64,000 nucleotides of DNA from CAZSLO01 sp964608025. Its GTDB lineage: Bacteria > Chloroflexota > Dehalococcoidia > Lucifugimonadales > CAJWER01. The stretch's first letter is position 1. Every line of letters starts with the position of its first letter. This document shows, in pieces, positions 1 to 8,999 of this stretch. A program made the translations under genes and the position numbers. Under the pieces are notes generated by a model. The model did not search any database. It saw only the letters and a program-made list of their open reading frames with translations, and was not told where the DNA came from. Location: assembly GCA_964608025.1 (NCBI GenBank), contig CAZSLO010000021.1, positions 1 to 64,000 on the forward strand, in the 5' to 3' direction.

Positions 1-913
1 CTGGACAAAGACCGACGATCCGACTATTCCGGCAACATGGCCAGCCTCGAATCCTAGAGAACAAAGCGACCGGTTCGCAGGTGTAATGGCAGACGGCACC
101 TACGTATGTGCTGGGGCCGTGGGTATAGAGGGATGGGACGAATCCCGAAAAACCGAGGCTGAGGAGCGTGGATTAAAGATCAGAGATCACGAGGAAAGTG
201 GAAGGATGATCGTCAATAGACCCACTGTATTCGTACAACGCTCCTCTGACCAAGGTAAAACTTGGAGTCGAAATGAATGGGATGTCCCAGGTTTCAGTGG
301 TACAGGATTTTCCCGTCCAACAGTATTGGCAGACGGAACCGTGCTTGAGCCCGTTTACGGTGTTGGTTTCGATGGTGGACGCTGGGTATACGTCTGGAGA
401 GGTACGGATAACGGTCGTACCTGGCGACTTTACCCGGTGGGTTCAATGGGTGACGAGGCTGCATTTATAGAGACAGAACCCGGCCAAGTCCTCTGTCTTG
501 CAAGGACCGCCGGCCAGGAGTCTGGTGGATACCTAATCCAACGCTGGTCAGATGATGCCGGCGCAACCTGGTCCCATGAAACAAACACAAACGTTTATAC
601 CCCAAGCTCACCTCCACACCTGATCAAGTTGAAGGACGGTAGGATACTGTTAAGCCACGGTTACAGGGAACAACCAATGGGTATTAGAGCCGTTCTTAGC
701 GAAGATGGGGGCCAAACCTGGGATGTGGATAACACCGTGATCCTAAGAGACGATGGCGGATATCTAGGAGAGTTGCGACCAGGTGGTAGTCCCAGATCTG
801 ACGTGGGCTATCCACATTCAACCCAGCTTTCAGATGGTAGTATCCTGACTGTCTATTACATAACTCCGTCAGACAAGATCACCCACATAGCATCAACCCG
901 CTGGAACCCGTAG
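1..913 (+). CDS. Sialidase-like (BNR/Asp-box) propeller protein, 5' end cut by the window
   Basis: The reading frame is open back to base 2 without a stop, so the true start lies outside the window; the first internal ATG is at 86. Asp-box motifs (S/T-x-D-x-G-x-T-W) recur as SSDQGKTW, GTDNGRTW, SDDAGATW and SEDGGQTW, the hallmark of sialidase-type beta-propellers. The C-terminus (LGYP-like turn, then 'LSDGSILTVYY') matches the ends of the two complete sialidase-like genes at 52093 and 53354, so it is probably a third relative. The substrate cannot be read from the sequence; exo-sialidase or another glycoside-related role is inferred. It is followed by a DegT aminotransferase 55 bases downstream on the same strand, which suggests one transcript. 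Confidence 0.85.
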   Translation, partial: WTKTDDPTIPATWPASNPREQSDRFAGVMADGTYVCAGAVGIEGWDESRKTEAEERGLKIRDHEESGRMIVNRPTVFVQRSSDQGKTWSRNEWDVPGFSGTGFSRPTVLADGTVLEPVYGVGFDGGRWVYVWRGTDNGRTWRLYPVGSMGDEAAFIETEPGQVLCLARTAGQESGGYLIQRWSDDAGATWSHETNTNVYTPSSPPHLIKLKDGRILLSHGYREQPMGIRAVLSEDGGQTWDVDNTVILRDDGGYLGELRPGGSPRSDVGYPHSTQLSDGSILTVYYITPSDKITHIASTRWNP

Positions 914-968
914 AACAGGTAACAATCATTGGCAATTATACAAAAATATAAGGATAACTAGGAGAACA

Positions 969-2258
969 ATGACCTCAGAAAAACTCGCCATAGACGGTGG
1001 TACACCAGTCCGTACGAAACCATTTGAACCAATGTGGATATTTGGAGACGAAGAACGAAAGCAGTTGATGGAAGTAATGGACCGTGCTCCCCAAGAGTGG
1101 CGTCAAAGATACAAGGTCAACGAATTCGCAAACGCATTCGCGGAACGACACGATATTGAATATGCCATACCAACAGATTCAGGAAACGGTGCTGTACATA
1201 CGGCCGTGGCTACCATAAATCCATCCCCGGGTGACGAAATTATCACTACCCCAATAAGTGACGTTGGCACCGTACTCGGGATTATTGCTCAAAACGCTAT
1301 CCCTATCTTCGCCGACATGGATCCCGATACTTTCAACATCTCCCCGGAAGACATCGAGCGTAAAATTACAGACCGCACATGCGCAATACTTATAGTCCAC
1401 CTTTTTGGAAACCCCTGTGACATGGACGAGATTATGGACATTTCGCGAAGACATGGAATCCCAGTAATCGAGGATTCGTCACAGGCACATCTAGCGGAAT
1501 ACAAGGGTAAATTGGTGGGCACAATCGGGGACATCGCAGCGTATTCCCTCGGAGGTAAGACACTAACTACTGACCAGGGTGGCATGGTTATCACAAATAA
1601 CCGTGACCTAGCTGCCAGGTCCGTAGGCTTTACCCGTAAAGGAAGCGAGATGGACGATACGTTGACCGAAATGCTCGGACCCACTTCTTATCGATGGGGT
1701 TCCGCCCGTGGCTACGCTTTTCTCGGTACTCACTCACCCATGACAGACCTCGAGGCTGCTGTCGGGCTCGCCCAAATAGCTAGATGGGACGAGGCCACGG
1801 AAACAAGGCGGAAGGCTGCTGCGATCCTTGATGAAGCGCTATATGAGCTGCCCGGCATCCATTTGCAAACGATACGCCCAGGAAATAAGTCCGCCTATTA
1901 CGTTTACGGCTACCGTGTAGATGAAGAAGAGGCTGGTGTATCTACAGAAGAATTTGCAAAAGCGGTCCAGGCGGAGGGTATCCCTGATTGTCATGGTGCA
2001 TATATTCACGGAATACCATTGTACAAATACCCTCTATTCGCCGAAGAGCATACCTACGGTGACTCCGCATATCCATTTGTGGATGAACATGGTGTCCGCC
2101 GCGTCGACTACAAGAATCTCCACCTCCCAAATATAGAACGATACCTCTCAACTACAGGAACCGTCTTGTTCCGGAATACTTACACTGAAGAGGATGCCAA
2201 CGACATCGCTACCGCCATGAGGAAAGTAGCAATTCACTACGCGGCTAATAAGGGATAA
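969..2258 (+). CDS. DegT/DnrJ/EryC1/StrS-family PLP-dependent aminotransferase
   Basis: The 429-residue length is normal for this family, whose members transaminate keto-sugars of nucleotide sugars or cyclitols. The PLP lysine is K197 in SLGGKTLTTDQGG. The aspartate that pairs with the pyridine nitrogen is D169 in IEDSSQAH. The phosphate-binding turn is DSGNGAVHTA (about residues 70-79). The N-terminus 'LAIDGGTPVRTKPF' is typical of the AHBA_syn/StrS subgroup. An AGGAG Shine-Dalgarno 5 bases before the ATG supports the start. It lies between a sialidase-like gene and an FGE-like gene only 5 bases downstream, so the three probably form one operon. The specific sugar substrate is unknown. Confidence 0.9.
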   Translation: MTSEKLAIDGGTPVRTKPFEPMWIFGDEERKQLMEVMDRAPQEWRQRYKVNEFANAFAERHDIEYAIPTDSGNGAVHTAVATINPSPGDEIITTPISDVGTVLGIIAQNAIPIFADMDPDTFNISPEDIERKITDRTCAILIVHLFGNPCDMDEIMDISRRHGIPVIEDSSQAHLAEYKGKLVGTIGDIAAYSLGGKTLTTDQGGMVITNNRDLAARSVGFTRKGSEMDDTLTEMLGPTSYRWGSARGYAFLGTHSPMTDLEAAVGLAQIARWDEATETRRKAAAILDEALYELPGIHLQTIRPGNKSAYYVYGYRVDEEEAGVSTEEFAKAVQAEGIPDCHGAYIHGIPLYKYPLFAEEHTYGDSAYPFVDEHGVRRVDYKNLHLPNIERYLSTTGTVLFRNTYTEEDANDIATAMRKVAIHYAANKG

Positions 2259-2263
2259 CAAGG

Positions 2264-3175
2264 ATGAATTCCGACAACAACGAAATGGTCCCAGAGATAG
2301 AAAACAAGGATGGATCAACCCTGATGCTTGTCCCTGCCGGAGAATTCCAAATGGGGATTACAGAAGAGGAGGCAGGAAGACTTGTCGAACAGTACGGCTG
2401 GCGTCCTGATCGCGTGGCTACCGAAAGTCCACAACACACCGTCTACCTTGATTCCTTCTATCTGTCAAAATACCCCGTGACTGTGTCCCAATACTCCAGA
2501 TTTGTTGAAGAAACCGGTGCAAATTCACCTACATGTTCCGACGATCCAAGATTCACCATCCCTAGCCAGCCGGTAGTAGGAGTTGAGTACGGAGAAGCAA
2601 TCGCATACGCTGAATGGGCCGGCCTACGCCTACCAACCGAGGCGGAATGGGAAAAGGCGGCCCGAGGGGACGACCAAAGACGGTGGCCCTGGGGCAATGA
2701 ATGGCATCCCGAAAAGCTAAATTCCGCCGAGACGGGTAGGGGACAACCCACACCCGTCGGTGCCTTCGATGAAGCTGGCAACGTAAGTCCATATGGAATC
2801 TGCGATATGGTCGGAAATGTATGGGAATGGTGTCTCGACAGGGTCGACGATGGCTTCTATTCTGAAAGCCCAAGAGAAAATCCTTTGTCACGTCGACCAG
2901 GCAATGATATCTGGGAAGGTCAATTCATGTTACGGGGAGGATCATGGTACAACAATGCCGACCGGTGTCGTTGTACATCCCGATTTGACCGGTACGGACA
3001 AATGGCCCGACGTCACGTCGGTTTCCGATGTGCCATGTCAGCCCCCGGAACTCCTAATCGAGAAGGTGTAAAACCCATCCCTCCCTGGAGTGCCGGCAAT
3101 CCAAGAAATTCTCCTATGCCGATGCCAACAACCCCCCCAGTTTGGCCACCACCCGAATCTCTCAGTTGGATTTGA
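2264..3175 (+). CDS. Formylglycine-generating-enzyme-like (SUMF1/FGE-sulfatase domain) protein
   Basis: The family fold is clear from VPAGEFQMG (about residues 23-31), the LRLPTEAEWEKAARG motif (about 121-135), WPWGNEW, DMVGNVWEW and the terminal GGSW...HVGFRCA block. In true FGE two cysteines after GGS oxidise the sulfatase cysteine. Here the second position is Cys (C235) but the first is Asn (N230), so classical FGE catalysis is doubtful. Related SUMF1-fold proteins act in other modifications or bind ligands. There is no signal peptide, and the last 40 residues form a proline-rich tail. The gene starts 5 bases after the aminotransferase stop, with AAGG upstream, and no sulfatase gene is visible here. 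Confidence 0.88.
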   Translation: MNSDNNEMVPEIENKDGSTLMLVPAGEFQMGITEEEAGRLVEQYGWRPDRVATESPQHTVYLDSFYLSKYPVTVSQYSRFVEETGANSPTCSDDPRFTIPSQPVVGVEYGEAIAYAEWAGLRLPTEAEWEKAARGDDQRRWPWGNEWHPEKLNSAETGRGQPTPVGAFDEAGNVSPYGICDMVGNVWEWCLDRVDDGFYSESPRENPLSRRPGNDIWEGQFMLRGGSWYNNADRCRCTSRFDRYGQMARRHVGFRCAMSAPGTPNREGVKPIPPWSAGNPRNSPMPMPTTPPVWPPPESLSWI

Positions 3176-3179
3176 CAAC

Positions 3180-3203
3180 ACCCCAGACATAAGTCAGTGG
3201 GGT
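3180..3203. terminator. Short hairpin between convergent genes
   Basis: ACCCC (3180-3184) can pair with GGGGT (3199-3203), and GAC (3186-3188) with GTC (3193-3195). It sits in the 46-base gap between the convergent FGE-like gene and the permease-propeller fusion, where a two-way terminator would be expected. There is no clear T-tract, so the call is weak. Confidence 0.3.
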
Positions 3204-3221
3204 ATTAGCATATCGCCCTAT

Positions 3222-6032
3222 CTATTCGGGCTCTGAGATTGTAAGCCGCTGGTTTGCCGAAACGTCTGTCAGAACCTGAATCTTGCCACTTGGCCAGGTG
3301 ATAGTCATGGAGTCTACACTTTCAGCACTACCAAGCCCAAAGTGAGCGCCTGCCATATCCTGTCCCATCTGGCTCGATCCAGCCCGGATCTCACGAATCT
3401 GTTTCTTACCACCAGCATCAATGGAAATACGGGCTCCAATTCCATCTCGATTACTTAAAGATCCGATAGTTGTAATCTGTATCCAGTTATTACCGTCGTT
3501 ACACACATTCCTAAACAGCCTCGCCGGCTGATCTAGGTTTACCAAGAAGAGATCCAAGCATCCATCTCCATCATAATCTATAAAAGCACTACCTCTTCCA
3601 ACCCCAAAGTCAGAAGCACCACTGACCTCAGATAAGTCTGAGAAAGTACCATCGCCTTGGTTCCGAAGCAAAACGTTACCCTGTTCCCTTTTATATATCT
3701 CGAAAGCCTCTGTGATAGGCAAAGACAAGTACCCACTGACAACGTACAGGTCCTCGTAGCCATCATTGTCAAAATCGAAGAAAGATGTGCCCCAGGTCAC
3801 CCTCTCACTGTTGCCTAGTATCCCTATACTCGCACCTGCATCTACAGCCTTGTCGGTGAACGTCTGACCATCACCATTATTCCTCAAAAGAACGTTGTTT
3901 CCGATGTTCGTTATATACATATCAAGGAAGCCATCCCGATCGTAGTCACCGACGGCTAGTCCCATACCATGCATAGCGAAATTTGTGCCAGAGTCTACAG
4001 ATATATCGGTGAACTTCCAGGAGCCATCTCCATCAGGACCGTCGTTCCGCCACAAAACATTCGGCTGGGCATTCGCGCCCCAGTCATTGACCACATAGAG
4101 ATCCAGATCACCATCGTTATCGAAATCCAGCCACCCAGCCTGGAAACCTGCGCCCCAAACATTTCCCAGTGGTGCTACAAGCTGTCCAGTCATATCCACC
4201 TGGGGATTTTTGTACACCTCTGGATCGGGCGGCTTAGTATCTCCAAGAATATCCGTAACATTACTGAAGGTTCCATCCCCGTTGTTGTGGTTAAGTGCCA
4301 AGAGCTCTACAGCCAATGTGAAATCCGCATCGATCAGCATCTGGGCACTTATCTCATAGAGGTAGCGTAGAACCACGAAGTCCAAAAATCCGTCATTGTC
4401 GTAGTCAGCCCAGGCACATCCTGTGGACCTATAATTCTCTCCTGTTTCATCTAGCCCAGCTTGTTTCGTTACGTTAGTAAAGGTTCCATCTCCATTGTTC
4501 CTGAACAGCTTACTATTTCCGTAGTTAGTAACATATAAGTCGCGAGCGCCGTCATTGTTATAGTCTGCTGCACAGCCTCCATTTGCACGTCCTGATGCAT
4601 CAGCTACACCCGCAGCCTCTGCGACATCAACAAACCCACCTTCCCCGGTATTTTTTAACAAGGCATTCGGGCCGTAGGAATTAGTTACGTATATATCGTC
4701 TCGGCCATCACCGTTATAGTCGAACACAACTACTCCGCCACCCATTGGTAGAACTTCATCATCGACCTTTCGGTGCCGAACTTCTGCCCCTGTAGTTCCA
4801 GTCACATCTATGAAAAGATTTCGTTCCTGTGAACGACCTCCTGTCGACCGTGACTCTATAGCGGGATTCGAAACTACCGAACTAGCGGTATTGGCCTTCA
4901 CAGTCCCCGATGCTTCTACGTCCTTCCAAATAAATATGCCTATACCAAGAACCGCAATTCCTCCAATCACACCAACTAGCCAGGTTGTAGCAGCAAAAGC
5001 AGCGATTCCCCGCATGGGAATCAACTTAGCCAAACCCCAGAACGTTACTGGACCGCCAGCAGCGGCAGTAAATAGTAGAGTTGCGGCTGGCGCTGTCCCC
5101 ATCCCCATAATCAGTAGAAGGGCCACAAGCGGTATTTCGAACAGTAGCGGGACGTTAATAAGTATCCCAAATGTTGCAGCTATCAAAACACCTGCCACAT
5201 CATTGCCAAGATACGAAGATACAGTCTGTGGACTCACCCACTGGATTACCAATCCGCTACCAAAGCCCGCAACTACCATGATGGGACCCATCCGAATTAA
5301 GTAACCCAGACTACTACTTGCCCAGTCCCTGAAAGCCTCACTCATAGCAACGCTCCAGGACTTTGGTTCATACTCAGGATCATATGTCCAAGCAGATGGT
5401 ACTTCTTCACTGGATTGTTTATTGCGACGCAATCCCATAACCACCAATGGCCCTATCACAAATGAACCCGCGATTGCCATGACTAGACGGCTAGTTCCCA
5501 AGACTGGACTAAATACAAAGAACACCATAGCGAGGGCAGGAATATTCATGGTCGCTGAACTCTGGACCATCGATATAGCCCCTGCTATACCTCCACCTCG
5601 CCTTAGAAAAGCCGAGGAAACAGGCACAATACAAGCAGAACATAGATTCATCACAGGGCCAGCAGCAATTCCCTTGACAGTCCGTTTAAACAGACTGCCA
5701 GACTCGAAATTTCTCCCAGAGCCTCCCGGGAAAATAAATGCCTCCGTGATGCCCGCAACCACAAAGGCAAAAGTCATACCAACAGCAACTAAACGGAGGT
5801 AGGAGACCGAAAATACCATCCACTTTGAAACGAACGATGTCCCTTCGTCCCTATCAATACAGAATCCTTGGAAGCACTGCACTGTCGGACCCGTGACCAA
5901 TCCAACATCAGTTCCAACCGCATCTAGCTTGGGGAACCGGTTTAATGAAAAGAATAACGCGAGAATTACAAGAAAGAGTGCTATGCCTACAAGACGTTTC
6001 TTATGAATTGATATTGTCACAATCTGCCACAT
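3222..6032 (-). CDS. Permease (UPF0718/DUF318, ArsP-like) fused to FG-GAP/VCBS propeller and ASPIC/UnbV domain
   Basis: This 936-residue protein has two halves. Residues 1-370 hold a membrane permease with about eight hydrophobic segments and the family signature CSACIVPVSSAFLRRGG (131-147), which resembles the conserved 'CSCG.IPL..SL...G' of predicted permeases. A second repeat of the fold runs at about 243-370. After a linker (371-405), residues 405-850 contain repeated calcium-binding D-x-N-x-D-G-x-x-D loops (for example DYNGDGRDD, DYNNDGARD, DYDNDGFLD) of FG-GAP/VCBS beta-propellers. The last 75 residues match the ASPIC/UnbV domain (NRDGIGARISI, FGLGSAESVDSMTITWPSG). The reading frame is uninterrupted, so the fusion is real. 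The propeller probably lies outside the membrane. Transported substrate is unknown. Confidence 0.88.
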   Translation of the reverse strand: MWQIVTISIHKKRLVGIALFLVILALFFSLNRFPKLDAVGTDVGLVTGPTVQCFQGFCIDRDEGTSFVSKWMVFSVSYLRLVAVGMTFAFVVAGITEAFIFPGGSGRNFESGSLFKRTVKGIAAGPVMNLCSACIVPVSSAFLRRGGGIAGAISMVQSSATMNIPALAMVFFVFSPVLGTSRLVMAIAGSFVIGPLVVMGLRRNKQSSEEVPSAWTYDPEYEPKSWSVAMSEAFRDWASSSLGYLIRMGPIMVVAGFGSGLVIQWVSPQTVSSYLGNDVAGVLIAATFGILINVPLLFEIPLVALLLIMGMGTAPAATLLFTAAAGGPVTFWGLAKLIPMRGIAAFAATTWLVGVIGGIAVLGIGIFIWKDVEASGTVKANTASSVVSNPAIESRSTGGRSQERNLFIDVTGTTGAEVRHRKVDDEVLPMGGGVVVFDYNGDGRDDIYVTNSYGPNALLKNTGEGGFVDVAEAAGVADASGRANGGCAADYNNDGARDLYVTNYGNSKLFRNNGDGTFTNVTKQAGLDETGENYRSTGCAWADYDNDGFLDFVVLRYLYEISAQMLIDADFTLAVELLALNHNNGDGTFSNVTDILGDTKPPDPEVYKNPQVDMTGQLVAPLGNVWGAGFQAGWLDFDNDGDLDLYVVNDWGANAQPNVLWRNDGPDGDGSWKFTDISVDSGTNFAMHGMGLAVGDYDRDGFLDMYITNIGNNVLLRNNGDGQTFTDKAVDAGASIGILGNSERVTWGTSFFDFDNDGYEDLYVVSGYLSLPITEAFEIYKREQGNVLLRNQGDGTFSDLSEVSGASDFGVGRGSAFIDYDGDGCLDLFLVNLDQPARLFRNVCNDGNNWIQITTIGSLSNRDGIGARISIDAGGKKQIREIRAGSSQMGQDMAGAHFGLGSAESVDSMTITWPSGKIQVLTDVSANQRLTISEPE

Positions 6033-6368
6033 ATTGTGAATCCCAGTTTAATTGGGTTCCATCCTAGCATTTTGTATGGATTGATGACGACATTTCTATC
6101 CCAAAAGTTCTTGGCATCAATCAACAAGAACCTCTGGCCTTTTGGCTACTTCGTATTCTGGCCATTTTAACCCGATTTTAAGACCTGTCTATGGATTTGT
6201 TTGTTTTTTATTTTCCTAGAATCGGGGTTGACACTCATGGACAGTGTGTGATCAAATGCGCTCGTATCTATACGTATTCGCCTAAAAAGGCGTTTACAGC
6301 GCCTTGTGACCTTGGGCAGCAAATAGTCCAGACCTGAGGGTACATAGGCAGATTAACTGGAGGTTTCT
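6033..6368. other. Divergent intergenic region with inverted repeat
   Basis: This 336-base gap separates the 5' ends of the permease fusion (-) and the solute-binding protein (+). It holds an interrupted inverted repeat: CCAAAAG/CTTTTGG (6101-6107 and 6139-6145) enclosing GTTCTTG/CAAGAAC (6107-6113 and 6125-6131). A small CGCCT/AGGCG hairpin is at 6279-6292. The repeat could be an operator or a transcript structure; no known motif was recognised. Confidence 0.4.
6228..6257 (+). promoter_or_regulatory. Candidate sigma70-type promoter of the solute-binding protein gene
   Basis: A perfect TTGACA (-35) at 6228-6233 is followed after 18 bases by TCAAAT at 6252-6257, a 4/6 match to TATAAT. This would give a leader of about 100 bases before the ATG at 6369. 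The strong -35 and position support it; the -10 is mediocre. Confidence 0.45.
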
Positions 6369-8690
6369 ATGTATAGGTCGAAGATCAAACTGGCGATCGT
6401 ATTGTCAGGGGTCATGGCAGCACTGCTTGCACTTGCTGTAGGTTGCGCAGCCGATGAAGCAGCACCCGCTGCAGCTCCTGCCGCACCACAGGCACCAGCC
6501 GCAGCAGCAGCCGCTGCTAAAGCCGCCCCTGTATCAGATGCACAGGTTAAGGCACCGGCCGCACCTGCACCAGCAGCACCTGCCGTTGGTTCACAGTTGG
6601 CAATTCAATCCGGAGCCCAGCCGAAGGCACCCGCAAAATCTATGGCTCGTGATGCACCTATGGGTGCCGCACAAGAGGGCTATAAGTACGTCCCACCGAC
6701 CCAGGAAGTTCCTGGAGTTTTCTGGGACTACAACTACACGGGTCCGAAGCCTTCCCAATTTTCTGAGAACCCGAAGTTCGCAGCAATGGTGAAAGCAGGT
6801 AAGCTCCCTCCCGTGGAGCAGCGCTTACCTGAAGAGATCCTTGTCATGCAGCCCCCACATGGGATAGGTACTTATGGCGGCACATGGCGCATAACAGCCA
6901 CAGGTGGTGGCCCAAGAAAAGCTGGCTACTGGGACAAGAAAAACTCCGACGAGGTATCGCAACACATACCTCACGTTGGATTCTACTCCATTAGCGAAGA
7001 TGGCCGAACCTACACTTACAAGAACCGTAAAGGTATCAAGTGGAGTGACGGTACTCCGATGACGATGGAAGATATCCGGTTCGCATGGGAAGATGTCAAC
7101 TTCAACACAACTCTCCATGAGACCCCGCAGGGTCAGTGGCTAGATGCTGTAACAGGAAACATTATCCGTTGGGCAGCTATCGACGATTATAACTGGACAC
7201 TTACTTACGACTCACCTGACTATTCGATGATGGAAGGTGAAGTCAGGGCAGGCGATAGGTGTACATCCTTCTACTACTGCTTCTACACCGCAGCACACCA
7301 AATGAAGCAGTTCCACGAGGACCACGCCGACGCTGCCGCTCTTAAGAAGTTGATTGAAGACGAGGAAGCAGGGGATTGGGCCCGTTTCTGGGGAATCAAG
7401 AACAATAACGGTACGTTTATAGAAAAGGTCAGGATGGCAGAAGCAATTCTGACTTCCCAGTCCGACACGCTTTCCACCTGGAGAGCCAACCCTTACTACT
7501 TCGCAGTTGACCCTGAAGGCAACCAGCTCCCTTATGTTGATGGTTGGATGACCATCAAGGTAGAGAGCAGGGAAGTCGGCGTTTTCCGAAGCATGGCTGG
7601 CGAGACTGACGCATACGCAGCTATCTTCCAGATCCAGGAAATCCCTCTCTATCGTTCAAATGAAGAAAAGGGTAATTTCAGCGTCAAAATCTGGCCGATT
7701 ACTGGCCCACAGGACGTTGGTTACGCAGTATGCCAGACCTGTAACCAGGATCCCGAAGTCGGCAAATGGCTAAGGACTCGGGACTTCAGAACAGCAATCT
7801 CGTATGCAATGGATAGAGACTCTATCAATGAGACCCTGTACCTCGGTTTTGGTACACCAAAGAACTGGTCTCCCCATCCAAGCACCCCTTACTATCCTGG
7901 CGACGCGGTAGCATTCCAGGATGTTGAGTACGATTCTGACAAGGCAAATGAGATACTTGATGGCCTCGGCCTGACAGCAAAGGACGCAGAAGGCTACAGA
8001 CTCCGTACAGACGGATCTGGAAAGCGTCTCTCCTTTGAATCGGTATCTAGCCTCGGATGGACAACCGACGTTGCAGTCCTACTAACAGACTACTATGCAG
8101 ACATTGGTCTAGAGCTCAAGGACAAGTCGATGAACGCACCTTGGACTCTTGGATACCCTGGTAAGGTTCCGCTAACGATCATGAGGGCATTTGGCCTCTA
8201 CGGCGCAAACCCGTGGTTCTCAGGTTGGAGCCGCTGCTGCCCGACGGGTGGTGGACACGTATTCGCGCCGGACATCGGCGACCTAGACCGCAGCATGAAG
8301 ATCGGGCCTAACGGTGCAGTACCAACAGAAGGTGGATACCAGCCTCGCAGTGGTGACACCATGAGCCCAGTTTGGGAGCCAAAGGCACCAGACAATACAT
8401 ATCCTGCGGACGTTTCGGGTAACTTGCTGAAGCTAAACAAGACCTTCCACGAAGGTCGTGCATATTCGAATTACTCTCCCGAGAGACTCTCGATGGGTAA
8501 GGATATCTTCGGAACACATGCGATGGAGAAGTACTACCTTGGTGTAGTAGCCCACACAGGCGTGTTCAGAAGCCCGATGATGCATCAGAACAACTTCATC
8601 AACATCCCGCACACGCATACAGCTGACCCCGTAGGATTCTACGGAGAGCTCTACTACTTCGTTGACGGTGAAGACAACATCGACGACTAG
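6369..8690 (+). CDS. ABC-type extracellular solute-binding lipoprotein, family 5 (peptide/nickel type)
   Basis: Family 5 proteins capture oligopeptides or similar solutes outside the membrane for an ABC importer. The N-terminus has basic residues, a hydrophobic core and a lipobox ending LAVGC (Cys at about 26). A low-complexity Ala/Pro tether of about 70 residues follows before the folded domain. Family features include YTYKNRKGIKWSDGTPMTMEDIRFAWED (shown by residues around 215-245), the YFAVDPEGNQLPYVD segment and RTAISYAMDRDSINETLYLG. At 773 residues it is longer than the usual 500-600. GGAGG precedes the ATG. No permease or ATPase gene lies nearby, so the importer must be encoded elsewhere. 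The gene has its own promoter and a strong terminator, as expected for a highly expressed binding protein. Confidence 0.92.
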   Translation: MYRSKIKLAIVLSGVMAALLALAVGCAADEAAPAAAPAAPQAPAAAAAAAKAAPVSDAQVKAPAAPAPAAPAVGSQLAIQSGAQPKAPAKSMARDAPMGAAQEGYKYVPPTQEVPGVFWDYNYTGPKPSQFSENPKFAAMVKAGKLPPVEQRLPEEILVMQPPHGIGTYGGTWRITATGGGPRKAGYWDKKNSDEVSQHIPHVGFYSISEDGRTYTYKNRKGIKWSDGTPMTMEDIRFAWEDVNFNTTLHETPQGQWLDAVTGNIIRWAAIDDYNWTLTYDSPDYSMMEGEVRAGDRCTSFYYCFYTAAHQMKQFHEDHADAAALKKLIEDEEAGDWARFWGIKNNNGTFIEKVRMAEAILTSQSDTLSTWRANPYYFAVDPEGNQLPYVDGWMTIKVESREVGVFRSMAGETDAYAAIFQIQEIPLYRSNEEKGNFSVKIWPITGPQDVGYAVCQTCNQDPEVGKWLRTRDFRTAISYAMDRDSINETLYLGFGTPKNWSPHPSTPYYPGDAVAFQDVEYDSDKANEILDGLGLTAKDAEGYRLRTDGSGKRLSFESVSSLGWTTDVAVLLTDYYADIGLELKDKSMNAPWTLGYPGKVPLTIMRAFGLYGANPWFSGWSRCCPTGGGHVFAPDIGDLDRSMKIGPNGAVPTEGGYQPRSGDTMSPVWEPKAPDNTYPADVSGNLLKLNKTFHEGRAYSNYSPERLSMGKDIFGTHAMEKYYLGVVAHTGVFRSPMMHQNNFINIPHTHTADPVGFYGELYYFVDGEDNIDD

Positions 8691-8711
8691 TAGCTAAGAT
8701 CTAGAAACAGC

Positions 8712-8750
8712 AAAAGAAAAGGGCCTCGCTGAGCGAGGCCCTTTTCTTTT
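8712..8750. terminator. Strong bidirectional Rho-independent terminator
   Basis: A perfect 19-base inverted repeat (8712-8730 with 8732-8750) contains the GC-rich core GGGCCTCGCT and is flanked by an A-rich left arm and a T-rich right arm (CTTTTCTTTT). It starts 21 bases after the solute-binding protein stop. Because both arms are homopolymeric it could also stop transcription from the opposite strand. Confidence 0.93.
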
Positions 8751-8955
8751 GGGATTGGTAACACCACCTTGCCAATCTTACAATCAAGATCCCGATATAT
8801 TAACTAGGTGACACTACGAACATAGAGACTTTCAACTAAACCAAGATGCCTAAACCATCCACATAATGATCAGCCGGATATTGTCGAGGCACCCCAGGGA
8901 CTGTTCCACAAAATCTAACAGTTATGTTGCCTAAATCTTAGAATATGCTATGCCG

Positions 8956-8977
8956 AAAAAGCGCAGGCCGCTTTTTT
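8956..8977 (-). terminator. Rho-independent terminator of the MDR dehydrogenase gene
   Basis: AAAAAGCG (8956-8963) pairs with CGCTTTTT (8969-8976) across the loop CAGGC. It lies 23-44 bases beyond the stop of the leftward gene at 9000. Read on the minus strand it has a GC stem followed by a run of T, a standard intrinsic terminator; it would also work rightward. Confidence 0.75.
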
Positions 8978-8999
8978 CTGATACGGTCAGTTCGCCGCA

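Noticed and set aside
4810..5304. A 164-codon plus-strand open frame inside the permease fusion
   Set aside because: It lies wholly opposite a gene with clear transmembrane and propeller motifs, has no ribosome site and no recognisable domain.
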